Origin: a virus
Virus record (IMG/VR): IMGVR_UViG_3300013286_000001
Coordinates: 1 to 64,000 of that record
Strand: one strand, 5' to 3'
Length of the DNA: 64,000 bases
The notes under the pieces: generated by a model
What the model saw: the letters and a program-made list of their open reading frames with translations, nothing else
The model's database searches: none
What the model was told of the DNA's origin: nothing
Shown: in pieces, positions 16,128-22,728 of the stretch
How the letters are laid out: each line of letters opens with the position of its first letter
Position numbering within the stretch: position 1 is the first letter of the stretch
Made by a program: the position numbers and the translations under genes

Positions 16128-16156
16128 TTTACTAAAGAAGTTTTGCGCTATATAAT
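16128..16156 (+). promoter_or_regulatory. Rightward early promoter beside the candidate origin
   Basis: TTTACT, 17 bp, TATAAT; the first rightward gene starts 29 nt after the -10 box. Mirrors the leftward promoter on the other side of the repeat region. Confidence 0.85.
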
Positions 16157-16184
16157 TAAACGTCTTATAAATAAGGAATAAATA

Positions 16185-16778
16185 ATGCTACCAGTATACT
16201 TTTGTTACGCCATCAAATTAAACAGCACAGAAGAACTTCGACCTACTAGCGAGAAAGGCTGGTTTACTACTTTGGCAAGAAAAGGAGAAAAGCAGTCTAC
16301 TACGCGTTGGAAAATTGATTTGACGGGTATTAAGCTATTTGTTTCTGAGCAAACAGCTTATAGAGCTTTACGCTCAACGTCTAAGCCTGAATCAGCTAAG
16401 TACGGCTATACGCAAGAAGAATACGAAAGTCTTTTTAGCATTACTAAAGTGTTAGTAAGTAAAGAGCTGTATGAAAGTACAGCAGAAACTGTTGCAAAGC
16501 TCAAAAAGCAAAATGAGGCAAGAGCCTCGTCGCGCAAGTCTAAAACTACAACAATTTCTGCTGTTAATAAGAAGAACGACTTGCTGGAGGGGGTAGAACT
16601 AAGCACGGTGTTTAGCGCTATCGTTCGCACTGACAAGGGCCGCATATCTGTAAAACGTTTCAGAACACCTGAAGCGGCATTACGAGAGCTCATGAAAAAA
16701 GTAGACCTAAGCTATTTAACGCTAGTTAGGATCATTTCAGAGACGATTATAAAAGCGCCTACCTCATTGCTGAAGTAA
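16185..16778 (+). CDS. Uncharacterised protein encoded next to the candidate origin
   Basis: 197 residues, basic, not recognised. An N-terminal strand-rich part (PVYFCYAIKL, KGWFTTLARK, TRWKIDLTGIKLF) is followed by a Lys/Arg/Ser-rich linker (about 105-125) and a helical C-terminal domain (KRFRTPEAALRELMKK). First rightward gene after the repeat-rich region, with its own promoter. Position and basic charge would fit an origin- or DNA-binding protein, but no motif confirms this. Confidence 0.8.
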   Translation: MLPVYFCYAIKLNSTEELRPTSEKGWFTTLARKGEKQSTTRWKIDLTGIKLFVSEQTAYRALRSTSKPESAKYGYTQEEYESLFSITKVLVSKELYESTAETVAKLKKQNEARASSRKSKTTTISAVNKKNDLLEGVELSTVFSAIVRTDKGRISVKRFRTPEAALRELMKKVDLSYLTLVRIISETIIKAPTSLLK

Positions 16779-16796
16779 GCGCCATTGGCATAGCTG

Positions 16797-17057
16797 TTAC
16801 ATTTGGCCAGCTATCATATTGGCTCGACGCATGAAGTACTGTAGCTTGTCAAGATCAGTATCAATGGCGTATATCAAAATACCTTTGATGCTAATTACGT
16901 AACAATGTTTTGTAGCAATGGTGTACGACGGGAAGTCTTTAGAATCTGCAATATCCACTATTACAGATTGCGCAAGAGTAACTTGCTCCAGCGCAGCTTT
17001 ATGCATCTCAATGGCTACGTAATAGCCAATTTGCTCAACTTTATTTAGGTCTTTCAT
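16797..17057 (-). CDS. Small uncharacterised minus-strand protein
   Basis: 86 residues, not recognised; strand-rich middle (YTIATKHCYVISIKGILIYAI). Convergent with the upstream gene, no clear terminator between them. Shares its message with the 53-residue gene to its right and has the same AGGAAATACCAAA-type ribosome site. Confidence 0.7.
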   Translation of the reverse strand: MKDLNKVEQIGYYVAIEMHKAALEQVTLAQSVIVDIADSKDFPSYTIATKHCYVISIKGILIYAIDTDLDKLQYFMRRANMIAGQM

Positions 17058-17073
17058 TTTGGTATTTCCTTAC

Positions 17074-17235
17074 TTAAACAGCAATATAACGAAACTTTTG
17101 ATTGGCGATATTGGATTGCAATTCACGCTCTAAAAGCATTTTAGCAACACCTTCAGTCGTAGCGCTATACAGATTGTGCCAAATACCTTCAGCTTCAACA
17201 AATACTTGGACGTAAAAAGCAGCTTTAGTTTTCAT
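17074..17235 (-). CDS. Small uncharacterised minus-strand protein (53 residues)
   Basis: MKTKAAFYVQVFVEAEGIWH at the start, then a helix. Good ribosome site (AAAGGAAATACAAA) and a strong promoter directly upstream. First gene of a two-gene minus-strand unit running against its neighbours. Not recognised. Confidence 0.7.
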   Translation of the reverse strand: MKTKAAFYVQVFVEAEGIWHNLYSATTEGVAKMLLERELQSNIANQKFRYIAV

Positions 17236-17278
17236 TTTGTATTTCCTTTAGTAAGTGTGTTTGCTTGTTGATGTATCT

Positions 17279-17307
17279 ACTATAAGGTAGTCGGCAGCTG
17301 TTGTACA
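17279..17307 (-). promoter_or_regulatory. Promoter for the 53- and 86-residue minus genes
   Basis: Minus strand TGTACA, 17 bp, TATAGTAGATACATCAA. The same extended pattern (TATAATAGATACATCAA) occurs at 21076-21104. Confidence 0.8.
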
Positions 17308-17326
17308 CTTTTATTAACCACTTTAT

Positions 17327-17376
17327 CAATTGATTGTTCTAATCCCTTAGCCGATAGCCATGCGAACAATCAATTG
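17327..17376. promoter_or_regulatory. Operator-like inverted repeat between divergent promoters
   Basis: CAATTGATTGTTC at 17327-17339 and its exact complement GAACAATCAATTG at 17364-17376 form a 13-bp inverted repeat with a 24-bp spacer. The right arm reaches into the -35 box of the rightward promoter. A related palindrome is at 21153-21164. Confidence 0.65.
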
Positions 17377-17403
17377 TCCGCTGCAAGCCGCAACTGCTAT
17401 AAT
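17374..17403 (+). promoter_or_regulatory. Promoter for the 76-residue gene
   Basis: TTGTCC, 18 bp, TATAAT. The -35 box overlaps the inverted repeat, so it is probably controlled by a regulator. Confidence 0.65.
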
Positions 17404-17429
17404 GAACGTACAAACAACGGAGACATCAA

Positions 17430-17660
17430 ATGAACATTTTTGAAATTAACCAGGCTATCATTGATGCTTCCATCCCAAGCTACGGTGTGGAGACTGAACA
17501 AGACAACGGCGCTCTTGATGTTGTATACCTTGCAGACTACGAAGCTCAGCTGATGGATGGCATGATCTTTTTGAATGATAGCTGCACTGATAACGACATT
17601 GCTGAGTTTGCGGATATTGAGTCGCTTATTGCGCACTTGAAGAACATTATCAAGCTGTGA
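17430..17660 (+). CDS. Small acidic early protein
   Basis: 76 residues, acidic, not recognised. GGAG ribosome site and its own promoter. Single gene between two regulated promoters; strongly acidic small phage proteins are often host-takeover or anti-defence proteins, but there is no direct evidence here. Confidence 0.75.
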   Translation: MNIFEINQAIIDASIPSYGVETEQDNGALDVVYLADYEAQLMDGMIFLNDSCTDNDIAEFADIESLIAHLKNIIKL

Positions 17661-17688
17661 GCCAACTGCACAGCCACGGCGCTGCATG

Positions 17689-17700
17689 CCACTGTGGGTT
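17689..17700 (+). repeat. Dispersed near-palindrome CCACTGTGGGTT upstream of a promoter
   Basis: One mismatch to the 12-bp consensus; 14 bp before the -35 box at 17715. Confidence 0.65.
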
Positions 17701-17714
17701 GATAGCAAATAAAG

Positions 17715-17743
17715 TGTACAAAGCCAATCAGCTGCAGTACAAT
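17715..17743 (+). promoter_or_regulatory. Promoter for the DUF7448-like gene
   Basis: TGTACA, 17 bp, TACAAT, followed by AGACAT. Matches the shared promoter form. Confidence 0.8.
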
Positions 17744-17780
17744 AGACATTCACTAACTTATATTATTAAAAGGAACGGCC

Positions 17781-18197
17781 ATGAACTTTTCAGACCTTGT
17801 AGGCTTGACGTTGCGCGCAATTGAAGGCGCAGAAGCTGGCAGTGAAGAAATTACACTTTATGCCGACAATGGTAGCAGTTTTAAAATGTATCACGACCAA
17901 AACTGTTGCGAGTCAGTAAACGTTAACGATGTAGAAGGCGACATTGCTGACTTGATTGGCAAACCTTTGGTGCTAGCAGAAGAGGCTAGCAATGAAGGAG
18001 ACGAAAGCAGCTATGGCTCGAGCACATAGACATTTTATCGCCTAGCAACAGCTAAAGGCTTTGTGGTATTTCGCTGGTTTGGCGAGTCTAATGGCTATTA
18101 TAGCGAAGAGGTAAGCTTTAGAAAAAATAAACTAAACGTTTACACGCTCAGTGTTTGTTGGTACAATAGACACATACCAACGAACATCGAGGAATGA
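17781..18197 (+). pseudogene. DUF7448-like gene interrupted by an in-frame amber codon
   Basis: The frame opens with 82 residues (SSFKMYHDQNCCESVNVNDV, DIADLIGKPLVLAEE) typical of DUF7448 phage proteins. A TAG at 18027-18029 then interrupts. The same frame continues past it with [20 protein letters not shown] and [10 protein letters not shown], the rest of the family domain, where relatives have TWTFY; TGG has apparently become TAG. The downstream part is still well conserved, so the lesion is recent, suppressed, or a sequencing error. The family function is unknown. The open frame runs to 18197, into the next promoter; the recognisable domain ends near 18123. Confidence 0.7.
18139..18167 (+). 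promoter_or_regulatory. Promoter for the small-gene run at 18.2 kb
   Basis: TTTACA, 17 bp, TACAAT, followed by AGACACAT. Confidence 0.8.
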
Positions 18198-18200
18198 ATC

Positions 18201-18329
18201 ATGACTATTGAGCGCAAAATCAAACTGCTGGAAGCCCAGTACGCTGCTATGACTGTTAACACTAAGCTGCGCGACAAAGTGGCTTTGATTGCACAAATTC
18301 GTGATCTTCAATCCCAGCTGGAAGCCTAA
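18201..18329 (+). CDS. Tiny helical protein (42 residues)
   Basis: MTIERKIKLLEAQYAAMT then a second charged helix; Leu/Ala heptads suggest a short coiled coil. GAGG ribosome site and an adjacent promoter. Not recognised. First of four small genes packed end to end. Confidence 0.65.
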   Translation: MTIERKIKLLEAQYAAMTVNTKLRDKVALIAQIRDLQSQLEA

Positions 18330-18331
18330 TC

Positions 18332-18475
18332 ATGTACTATCAAGCCACTGCTACTGTAAACGGTCAGCTGTTTGAATCTGGCTTCTACCACGAAGGCCGT
18401 GACTGGGCTATCCGCATGCTAGTACGCCAAATCGGTTTTGAAAACCTTTCACTGATTACTGTTGAGGTGATGTAA
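18332..18475 (+). CDS. Tiny protein (47 residues)
   Basis: A strand-rich start (YYQATATVNGQLFESGFY) and a helix (DWAIRMLVRQIG). Starts 2 nt after the upstream stop, and its stop touches the next ATG. Not recognised. Confidence 0.65.
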   Translation: MYYQATATVNGQLFESGFYHEGRDWAIRMLVRQIGFENLSLITVEVM

Positions 18476-18634
18476 ATGACAGACTATGACTTTAACACTG
18501 TAGAAAAGCGTCGAGCTTTTTACATTGCCAACTACGGCAGCATTCGCCAATGGGCCTTGTTTCGTGTAGCCACTTGCTGGCGGCTTCGCAAACGCTTGCC
18601 ACGACTTACTGCTAAAGCAAACAGCTTGGCATGA
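18476..18634 (+). CDS. Tiny basic protein (52 residues)
   Basis: Helical, Arg-rich (WALFRVATCWRLRKRLPRL). Starts at the base after the upstream stop. May bind nucleic acid because of its charge; not recognised. Confidence 0.65.
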   Translation: MTDYDFNTVEKRRAFYIANYGSIRQWALFRVATCWRLRKRLPRLTAKANSLA

Positions 18635-18653
18635 TCATTCCTGGAGAAAAGCA

Positions 18654-18929
18654 ATGACTATGCGATACGTAACCAACAACCAACTTTATCAAAACGGTGA
18701 AAGCGTTGACCATTCGGCGTGGTGGCTTGCTGTCTATTTGCTTCGAGTCGAATTGGCACAGCTTAAAAGCCAAGACTTTACATTGCTTTTGTACGTAGCT
18801 GACAACATTTGCCCTGAGCAGTATGTCGAGCCAGTCTACCTCATGCTACGCAGTTCTCACTTCGAGTCGGTCGCCTGGGCATTGGACCAACTCGAAATTC
18901 CAAAAGAAGAATTTCTTAAAGCGGTGTAA
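18654..18929 (+). CDS. Small uncharacterised protein (91 residues)
   Basis: Contains helical stretches (WWLAVYLLRVELAQL, YVEPVYLMLRSS). GGAG ribosome site. Last gene of the 18.2 kb unit. Not recognised. Confidence 0.7.
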   Translation: MTMRYVTNNQLYQNGESVDHSAWWLAVYLLRVELAQLKSQDFTLLLYVADNICPEQYVEPVYLMLRSSHFESVAWALDQLEIPKEEFLKAV

Positions 18930-18936
18930 ATAGCTG

Positions 18937-18966
18937 TTTACGAGCAGCTAAGCATTGCGCTACAAT
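18937..18966 (+). promoter_or_regulatory. Promoter before the broken gene at 19.0 kb
   Basis: TTTACG, 18 bp, TACAAT. Confidence 0.7.
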
Positions 18967-18996
18967 CAAAGCTTCTAACTTACTAAAGGTGTCAGC

Positions 18997-19366
18997 ATGA
19001 AAGTCTACGCAATCCGCCACACTCCAACCGGTTTGTTCATGCCAGTACCCACAGGTAAGAACGGCAGTGGCTCATCCTATTGGGACCCGCTTGAAGACAG
19101 CCATAACCCTCAAATCACCAAAACGCCGGTTGATGGCGTAGCTGTTTACGGCACACCGCTGCCTCGGCTGTTTCCACTTCGTCGATCAGCAAGCTCAGCC
19201 TTGACACAATGGCTGCGTGGTCGGCATGTTTCAATAACTAGCGGCTGTTCTCCGTGCGTAGCCGTTAGCTACGCACGGAGATGAATTGGTGCGCGTAGAC
19301 ATTGTGCCAGACCCATCGCGCAAAGCTGACGACATGAAATTGTTGCGTTTGAACTTGTGGGGGTGA
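18997..19366 (+). pseudogene. Small phage gene broken by a frameshift at a long hairpin
   Basis: The start (MKVYAIRHTPTGLFMPVPTG, then PRLFPLRRSASSALTQWLRG) resembles a common small phage family that ends in a VP.P.RKADDM.LLRL motif. Here the first frame ends at 19284 after unrelated residues. The expected end (DELVRVDIVPDPSRKADDMK, LLRLNLW) appears in another frame up to 19366. The break coincides with a perfect 14-bp hairpin at 19249-19281, suggesting an insertion or template-switch event. The 370-nt span is not a multiple of three. Confidence 0.6.
19249..19281. repeat. Perfect 14-bp inverted repeat with 5-nt loop
   Basis: TCTCCGTGCGTAGC and its exact complement, separated by CGTTA. It lies at the frameshift of the gene around it. 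Confidence 0.9.
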
Positions 19367-19370
19367 AGTA

Positions 19371-19550
19371 ATGGCCATTGCAAAAGTAGCTGAACCTGAA
19401 GTAATTGTACTTACGCTTAGCTTGTCTGCGGCCGAAGCTAAAGAGCTCAAAGCTGTAACTCAAAATCAATTTACTGCGGCTGACGAAGCAGTAGAACTCC
19501 GGGAAGTTCGTCATGCAATTTGGCATGCGCTTAATTTGGCTGGAGTGTAA
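19371..19550 (+). CDS. Small helical protein (59 residues)
   Basis: Acidic Ala/Glu-rich helix pair (LSLSAAEAKELKAVTQNQ, VRHAIWHALNLAGV). Not recognised. Starts 4 nt after the end of the broken gene upstream. Confidence 0.65.
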   Translation: MAIAKVAEPEVIVLTLSLSAAEAKELKAVTQNQFTAADEAVELREVRHAIWHALNLAGV

Positions 19551-19758
19551 TATAAACATCCTGGACCAGCAACAAATTGAGGCAAGCGCTTACCACGTAG
19601 CGTTGTGCGCTCAACTTATTAGTTTACAAGCTCGCTACGATGTGCTAATCTGTTATGCGCTTAATGTAGACTTTCAGCTCGAAGCGCATATAACGCTTAA
19701 ACAGATTGAAGCTATCCAGAAAGCAATCGACGAAAATGCAAAGGCACAACTGAAATGA
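19513..19758 (+). CDS. Small helical protein (up to 81 residues)
   Basis: Helical (LDQQQIEASAYHVALCAQLI, TLKQIEAIQKAIDENAKAQ). The only ATG lies inside the upstream gene, and there is no clear ribosome site near the conserved-looking part, so the true start is uncertain. Not recognised. Confidence 0.5.
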   Translation: MQFGMRLIWLECNINILDQQQIEASAYHVALCAQLISLQARYDVLICYALNVDFQLEAHITLKQIEAIQKAIDENAKAQLK

Positions 19759-19851
19759 CAACTAAACTAACTGACAGTCCAGCTTTTGCCCGACCAAAAA
19801 GCCCTAAAGGCTGAAATCGAAATCGCTAAAATGAACCTGGAGAAAAAGTAA
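19755..19851 (+). pseudogene. Tiny gene with a one-base frameshift
   Basis: From the ATG (MTTKLTDS) one extra C in GTCC shifts the frame. Removing it gives MTTKLTDSQLLPDQKALK and a charged helix ending EKK just before the next ATG. The 97-nt length is one over a multiple of three. Confidence 0.4.
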
Positions 19852-20114
19852 TGATTGTTGATTTTGATTTTAGCAGAGGCCCACACAAACCTTTACGTAC
19901 AAAACAAGAATCAGCTGAGGAAACAGTAATGACTTTTAAACATGAAGATCGTTATATTATTATCAAGTTGAAAAACCTTACTGAGGACCAACTTGACTCG
20001 CTTGAAACACGAATGGACAACTAAGAAATTGTTCCTCTTGAAAACTGTCTTATAATCGAAGACGATTGGCCCAAGTACGCTTGGGTGTCATTGAGGAGCG
20101 TTCAAAATGACTGA
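19851..20114 (+). pseudogene. Small gene interrupted by an in-frame ochre codon
   Basis: The first part contains MTFKHEDRYIIIKLKNLTED, resembling small phage proteins that start this way and continue to a DDWP motif. A TAA at 20022-20024 interrupts it, but the same frame continues with PLENCLIIEDDWPKYAWVSL, the expected C-terminus. A start at 19929 (GAGG ribosome site) is also likely. Probably a nonsense mutation. Confidence 0.55.
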
Positions 20115-20382
20115 ACAAGTAATGGGCCGTATCCACCACACAAAAAATTGGTATAATCTGCGCGCTTAATAGCGTTGGCCAACAACTACGTGACGATACC
20201 AAACTTTACGAGCATCCAGCTGAACACAAAGAAACTGACGCTAAGTCTCGAACCGCTTGGATTGCAGTTGTGCTGCAAAAATATCCAACTGCTGAAATAG
20301 GGTAGTAGGTACACTGGCAACAGCAGCCTACAACGGTATTCAAGTCGGCACTTGGCTCCCATATGCGTGGACTGTAAAATGA
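20107..20382 (+). pseudogene. Small gene with at least two frameshifts
   Basis: Three pieces in different frames read as one protein: MTEQVMGRIHHTKNWYNLRA, then VGQQLRDDTKLYEHPAEHKE with TAWIAVVLQKYPTAEI after it, then VGTLATAAYNGIQVGTWLPY. One extra base near 20167 and two near 20298 would explain the breaks. Only the joined product looks like a coherent protein. Not recognised. Confidence 0.6.
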
Positions 20383-20522
20383 ACAGTTACCGAATGAGCT
20401 TTACATCATACACCGATGCGTGTGACTACGCAGATAAACTGAAAAGACAAGGCTCAAGTACTCAATTGATGGCTCTTGTTCGGTCAAGCGAGGGCTGGGA
20501 TGTAACTTGGCGAATGCCTTAG
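20379..20522 (+). CDS. Tiny protein (47 residues)
   Basis: A helix (YTDACDYADKLKRQG) and a C-terminal strand pair (ALVRSSEGWDVTWRMP). Its ATG overlaps the stop of the broken gene. Not recognised. Confidence 0.6.
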   Translation: MNSYRMSFTSYTDACDYADKLKRQGSSTQLMALVRSSEGWDVTWRMP

Positions 20523-20532
20523 GAGAACTGTA

Positions 20533-20787
20533 ATGAGCAAAATATGCTGGAGTTGTGAACGAACTGGAGAAGGCGGATTTTTGGTTGTAGCACAAAAAGT
20601 GCTACCACTCGGCCGTGTGTATAAGGCTGGCTTTACAACTGTTAAAAGGGATTTTAGCTGCTTTACTATTCGGCAACAGCGGTTTTACTTGTTTACAGTT
20701 ATTGAAGCGCTAACTAACTATATGGAAGCAGCTGTTGAAGACGGACCAATAAGCTATGTAGCTGTTAGCGCAAAAGTTGCGCAATAA
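20533..20787 (+). CDS. Small uncharacterised protein (84 residues)
   Basis: N-terminal C-x2-C (ICWSCERTGEGGF) may form half of a metal site; no second pair. Preceded by GGAG and followed by a terminator. Not recognised. Confidence 0.7.
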   Translation: MSKICWSCERTGEGGFLVVAQKVLPLGRVYKAGFTTVKRDFSCFTIRQQRFYLFTVIEALTNYMEAAVEDGPISYVAVSAKVAQ

Positions 20788-20789
20788 AC

Positions 20790-20817
20790 AAAGCCCTCAA
20801 CTAAGAGGGCTTATTTG
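20790..20817 (+). terminator. Rho-independent terminator
   Basis: AAGCCCTC/GAGGGCTT stem with a 6-nt loop, then TATTTG. Ends the 18.9-20.8 kb run. Confidence 0.75.
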
Positions 20818-20820
20818 TCG

Positions 20821-20832
20821 CCCACTGTGGGC
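20821..20832. repeat. Dispersed near-palindrome copy (CCCACTGTGGGC)
   Basis: Perfect arms GCCCAC/GTGGGC around the centre when read as CCCAC-T-GTGGG. It overlaps the last base of the convergent gene's stop and follows the terminator. Confidence 0.65.
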
Positions 20833-21029
20833 TAGGTGTAAGCAATCTCGTCAAACTCGTCAGCAGTAAGAGCTTGGCGAGCAGCTTTAATAATTGCTGC
20901 AAACTCAACTTGCTCTTTAGCCGTGAACAAGTCGCCAAAGTCAGTGATGTCGTCATCCATGTGGAAGAAACGGCCTTCAATGTTCAAGCGAGCTACAAAA
21001 GCTTTGAAGTTGTTGGCTGCAGTAGTCAT
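20832..21029 (-). CDS. Small acidic minus-strand protein
   Basis: 65 residues (RFFHMDDDITDFGDLFTAKE), acidic, not recognised. Runs against its neighbours, with its own promoter of the TATAATAGATACATC type, like the minus gene at 17.1-17.2 kb. Both minus genes lie opposite promoters carrying the CAATTGATTG palindrome, so they may share a regulator. Confidence 0.7.
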   Translation of the reverse strand: MTTAANNFKAFVARLNIEGRFFHMDDDITDFGDLFTAKEQVEFAAIIKAARQALTADEFDEIAYT

Positions 21030-21075
21030 TTATTTAATTCCTTAAGTAAGTTGTTTGTTTCGTCTTGATGTATCT

Positions 21076-21104
21076 ATTATACGCGCTGGGCAAAGGGCTG
21101 TACA
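21076..21104 (-). promoter_or_regulatory. Promoter for the 65-residue minus gene
   Basis: Minus strand TGTACA, 17 bp, TATAAT, followed by AGATACATCAA; near-identical to the promoter at 17279-17307. Confidence 0.85.
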
Positions 21105-21152
21105 CGTTTATTTTCACATGGTTTCTTATTGGTTAACAGCCACTTGATATGG

Positions 21153-21190
21153 ACAATTGATTGTGCGTGCTTGCCAGCTGTTGGCATAAT
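21153..21190 (+). promoter_or_regulatory. Promoter with overlapping ACAATTGATTGT operator
   Basis: The palindrome ACAATTGATTGT (21153-21164) overlaps the -35 box TTGTGC (21161-21166); 18 bp further is CATAAT (21185-21190). Same arrangement as at 17364-17403. Confidence 0.65.
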
Positions 21191-21224
21191 TAACTCATCG
21201 AAACGAACAACGGAGCAAGACAAG

Positions 21225-21428
21225 ATGCGACATAACACATATTTGCTATTTATTTGTGACGGAGTTCAGTGCGAAATAGCTGACAATATACTTTACCGCA
21301 ATGGAATTCGCATAGGTCGGTTTATTACTACAGTTTCAGTTTTACCACTAAAAAAGCTAAAACTTAAAAATGCGCGAATTGTAAAACCAAACAAAGGCCC
21401 ATTATCAAAGCAAAAATGGCTACAATAA
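21225..21428 (+). CDS. Small basic protein (67 residues)
   Basis: Start chosen for the CGGAGCAAGACAAG ribosome site. Strand-rich N-terminus (LLFICDGVQCEIADNILYRN) and a Lys-rich tail. Not recognised. Confidence 0.65.
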   Translation: MRHNTYLLFICDGVQCEIADNILYRNGIRIGRFITTVSVLPLKKLKLKNARIVKPNKGPLSKQKWLQ

Positions 21429-21469
21429 ATGCTGAAGGCTTTGTTAACACAACTAAACGGAGATTGATC

Positions 21470-21673
21470 ATGCAACTCAAATTTATTAAAGACATTTTTG
21501 AACCCGGCTTTACCGAGCTAACAGTTAGCAAAAAGTATGAAGCTTACTCGGCTGTAACTGACGACGGATTTTACGTCATTACTGATGACGGTACACCCCA
21601 TTATTTTACAAGCCTTAATGCAGGCCCTCAGCCGGACGGCTTTGATACAAACGATTGCTGGGAGCGTGTATGA
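21470..21673 (+). CDS. Small protein (67 residues)
   Basis: Start has GGAG 7 nt upstream. Strand-rich (YEAYSAVTDDGFYVITDDGT), like a small beta-barrel; phage proteins of this general form occur widely without assigned function. Overlaps the next ATG (TATGA). Confidence 0.7.
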   Translation: MQLKFIKDIFEPGFTELTVSKKYEAYSAVTDDGFYVITDDGTPHYFTSLNAGPQPDGFDTNDCWERV

Positions 21674-21927
21674 GCCAGCTTGCCAAAGACATTATTGAAG
21701 CAATGCAGCGCCAAGCTGTTGAAAAGCAACGGCCTTGTATTGTCAGCCTTGAAGGCTATGAGTTTCGCTGTACGCCAAAGCGTGTCGGTCCGCCTGAAAC
21801 CTTTTTTCTTGTTAATGGCTGTTACTTTGCAGAAGGCGACGTCAAACGTTTTGTGGCTACTTTTGCTAAGTCAAAACCAATCGCAGCTACTGCTGTTTTG
21901 AATGCTTTAAAAGCTGTAGAAAGCTGA
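21670..21927 (+). CDS. Small protein (85 residues)
   Basis: Coupled to the previous gene by ATGA. A helix (KDIIEAMQRQAVEKQ), strands (CIVSLEGYEFRCTPKRVG) and a C-terminal helix. Not recognised. Confidence 0.7.
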   Translation: MSQLAKDIIEAMQRQAVEKQRPCIVSLEGYEFRCTPKRVGPPETFFLVNGCYFAEGDVKRFVATFAKSKPIAATAVLNALKAVES

Positions 21928-22091
21928 GGCTTCCAGAAGGTTCTCGTCGCCAGTAAGCTTCATGGCGGAGTTTTGCCTTGCAGGCCTAGTAAAATGTATA
22001 GGACACGGTCCGGACGCCTCTACGGAGGACAGGGACACGTAGCATTAAACTTTCAAAGGCCGTTTCAGGCCATTAATTTATAGGTGATTGT
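21928..22091. other. 164-nt gap with possible structured RNA
   Basis: No credible frame. GC-richer than its surroundings, with short dyads: GTCCGGAC, CCTC-TAC-GGAGG, and a pair of GGACACG blocks at 21999 and 22031. No promoter of the shared type was recognised. It could be a small structured RNA or 5' leader for the gene at 22092; no known class was recognised. Confidence 0.3.
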
Positions 22092-22343
22092 ATGACTACT
22101 CAAGCACATAAGGAATTTGACGCGTGGTATCGTGGCGTTTGGCCTGAAGAATCGATGAACGTTAAAGGCCATTTGCATAAAAACCAAATGTGTGCAGCTT
22201 GGCTTGCTTCGCGTGAAGCAATTGTAGTAACTTTTCCAGAAATCGATGACTGGGCCACCGAAACAAACGAAATTATTTGGCAGTGTGAAGAACACGTCAA
22301 AACAGCTGGTCTAACAGTAGTCTACGAGAAGTCAACCAAATGA
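22092..22343 (+). CDS. Small protein (83 residues)
   Basis: Contains HKEFDAWYRGVWPEES and CAAWLASREAI, as in small phage proteins whose Trp-rich N-terminus is conserved. Function unknown. Overlaps the next gene by 4 nt. Confidence 0.7.
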   Translation: MTTQAHKEFDAWYRGVWPEESMNVKGHLHKNQMCAAWLASREAIVVTFPEIDDWATETNEIIWQCEEHVKTAGLTVVYEKSTK

Positions 22344-22594
22344 AGTATATTGTAACCAAAGACGAAAATGGTAAAGAAGAAATCTTTATCTTTCCTAAAG
22401 CAGTCAATCACGATTGTTTTGCAGAAGCGGTACAACGTATACGCGACCAATCTACCGGTCGGTGGCGTCGAATTAAGCGTACGCCAATTGCAGCTGGCTT
22501 TACTGACGGCAGGCAATGCCTCGGCCGTAGTGAGACACTTAACCTAGACTCGCGTGGTCGTCTTGACGAAATGCTTATTGACGGTAACGGCTGA
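22340..22594 (+). CDS. Small protein (84 residues)
   Basis: A strand pair (KYIVTKDENGKEEIFIFP), a helix (CFAEAVQRIRDQ), then a strand-rich half with GRSETLNLDSRGRLD. Such small proteins occur in early phage regions; not recognised by function. Confidence 0.7.
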   Translation: MKYIVTKDENGKEEIFIFPKAVNHDCFAEAVQRIRDQSTGRWRRIKRTPIAAGFTDGRQCLGRSETLNLDSRGRLDEMLIDGNG

Positions 22595-22728
22595 TGTGGC
22601 CTATTTACATTTTCATAGCAATGGGTGTATTATCTACCTGTGGCATATTACTATTTGCAGCAGACATGTTGCGTTATGCCTTTACGGGTAAAACCTTTTT
22701 GTTGAGGAAAAACAATGGCAAGCATTGA
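22594..22728 (+). CDS. Tiny membrane protein (44 residues)
   Basis: One hydrophobic segment (PIYIFIAMGVLSTCGILLFA) followed by a basic tail (RKNNGKH), predicted single-pass inner-membrane peptide. TGATG overlap with the upstream gene. It overlaps the start of the broken gene downstream. Confidence 0.6.
   Translation: MWPIYIFIAMGVLSTCGILLFAADMLRYAFTGKTFLLRKNNGKH

Noticed and set aside
20041-20055. TATAAT at 20051 as a promoter
   Set aside because: It lies within the conserved second half of an interrupted gene, where it encodes the expected protein sequence; the -35 match is poor.
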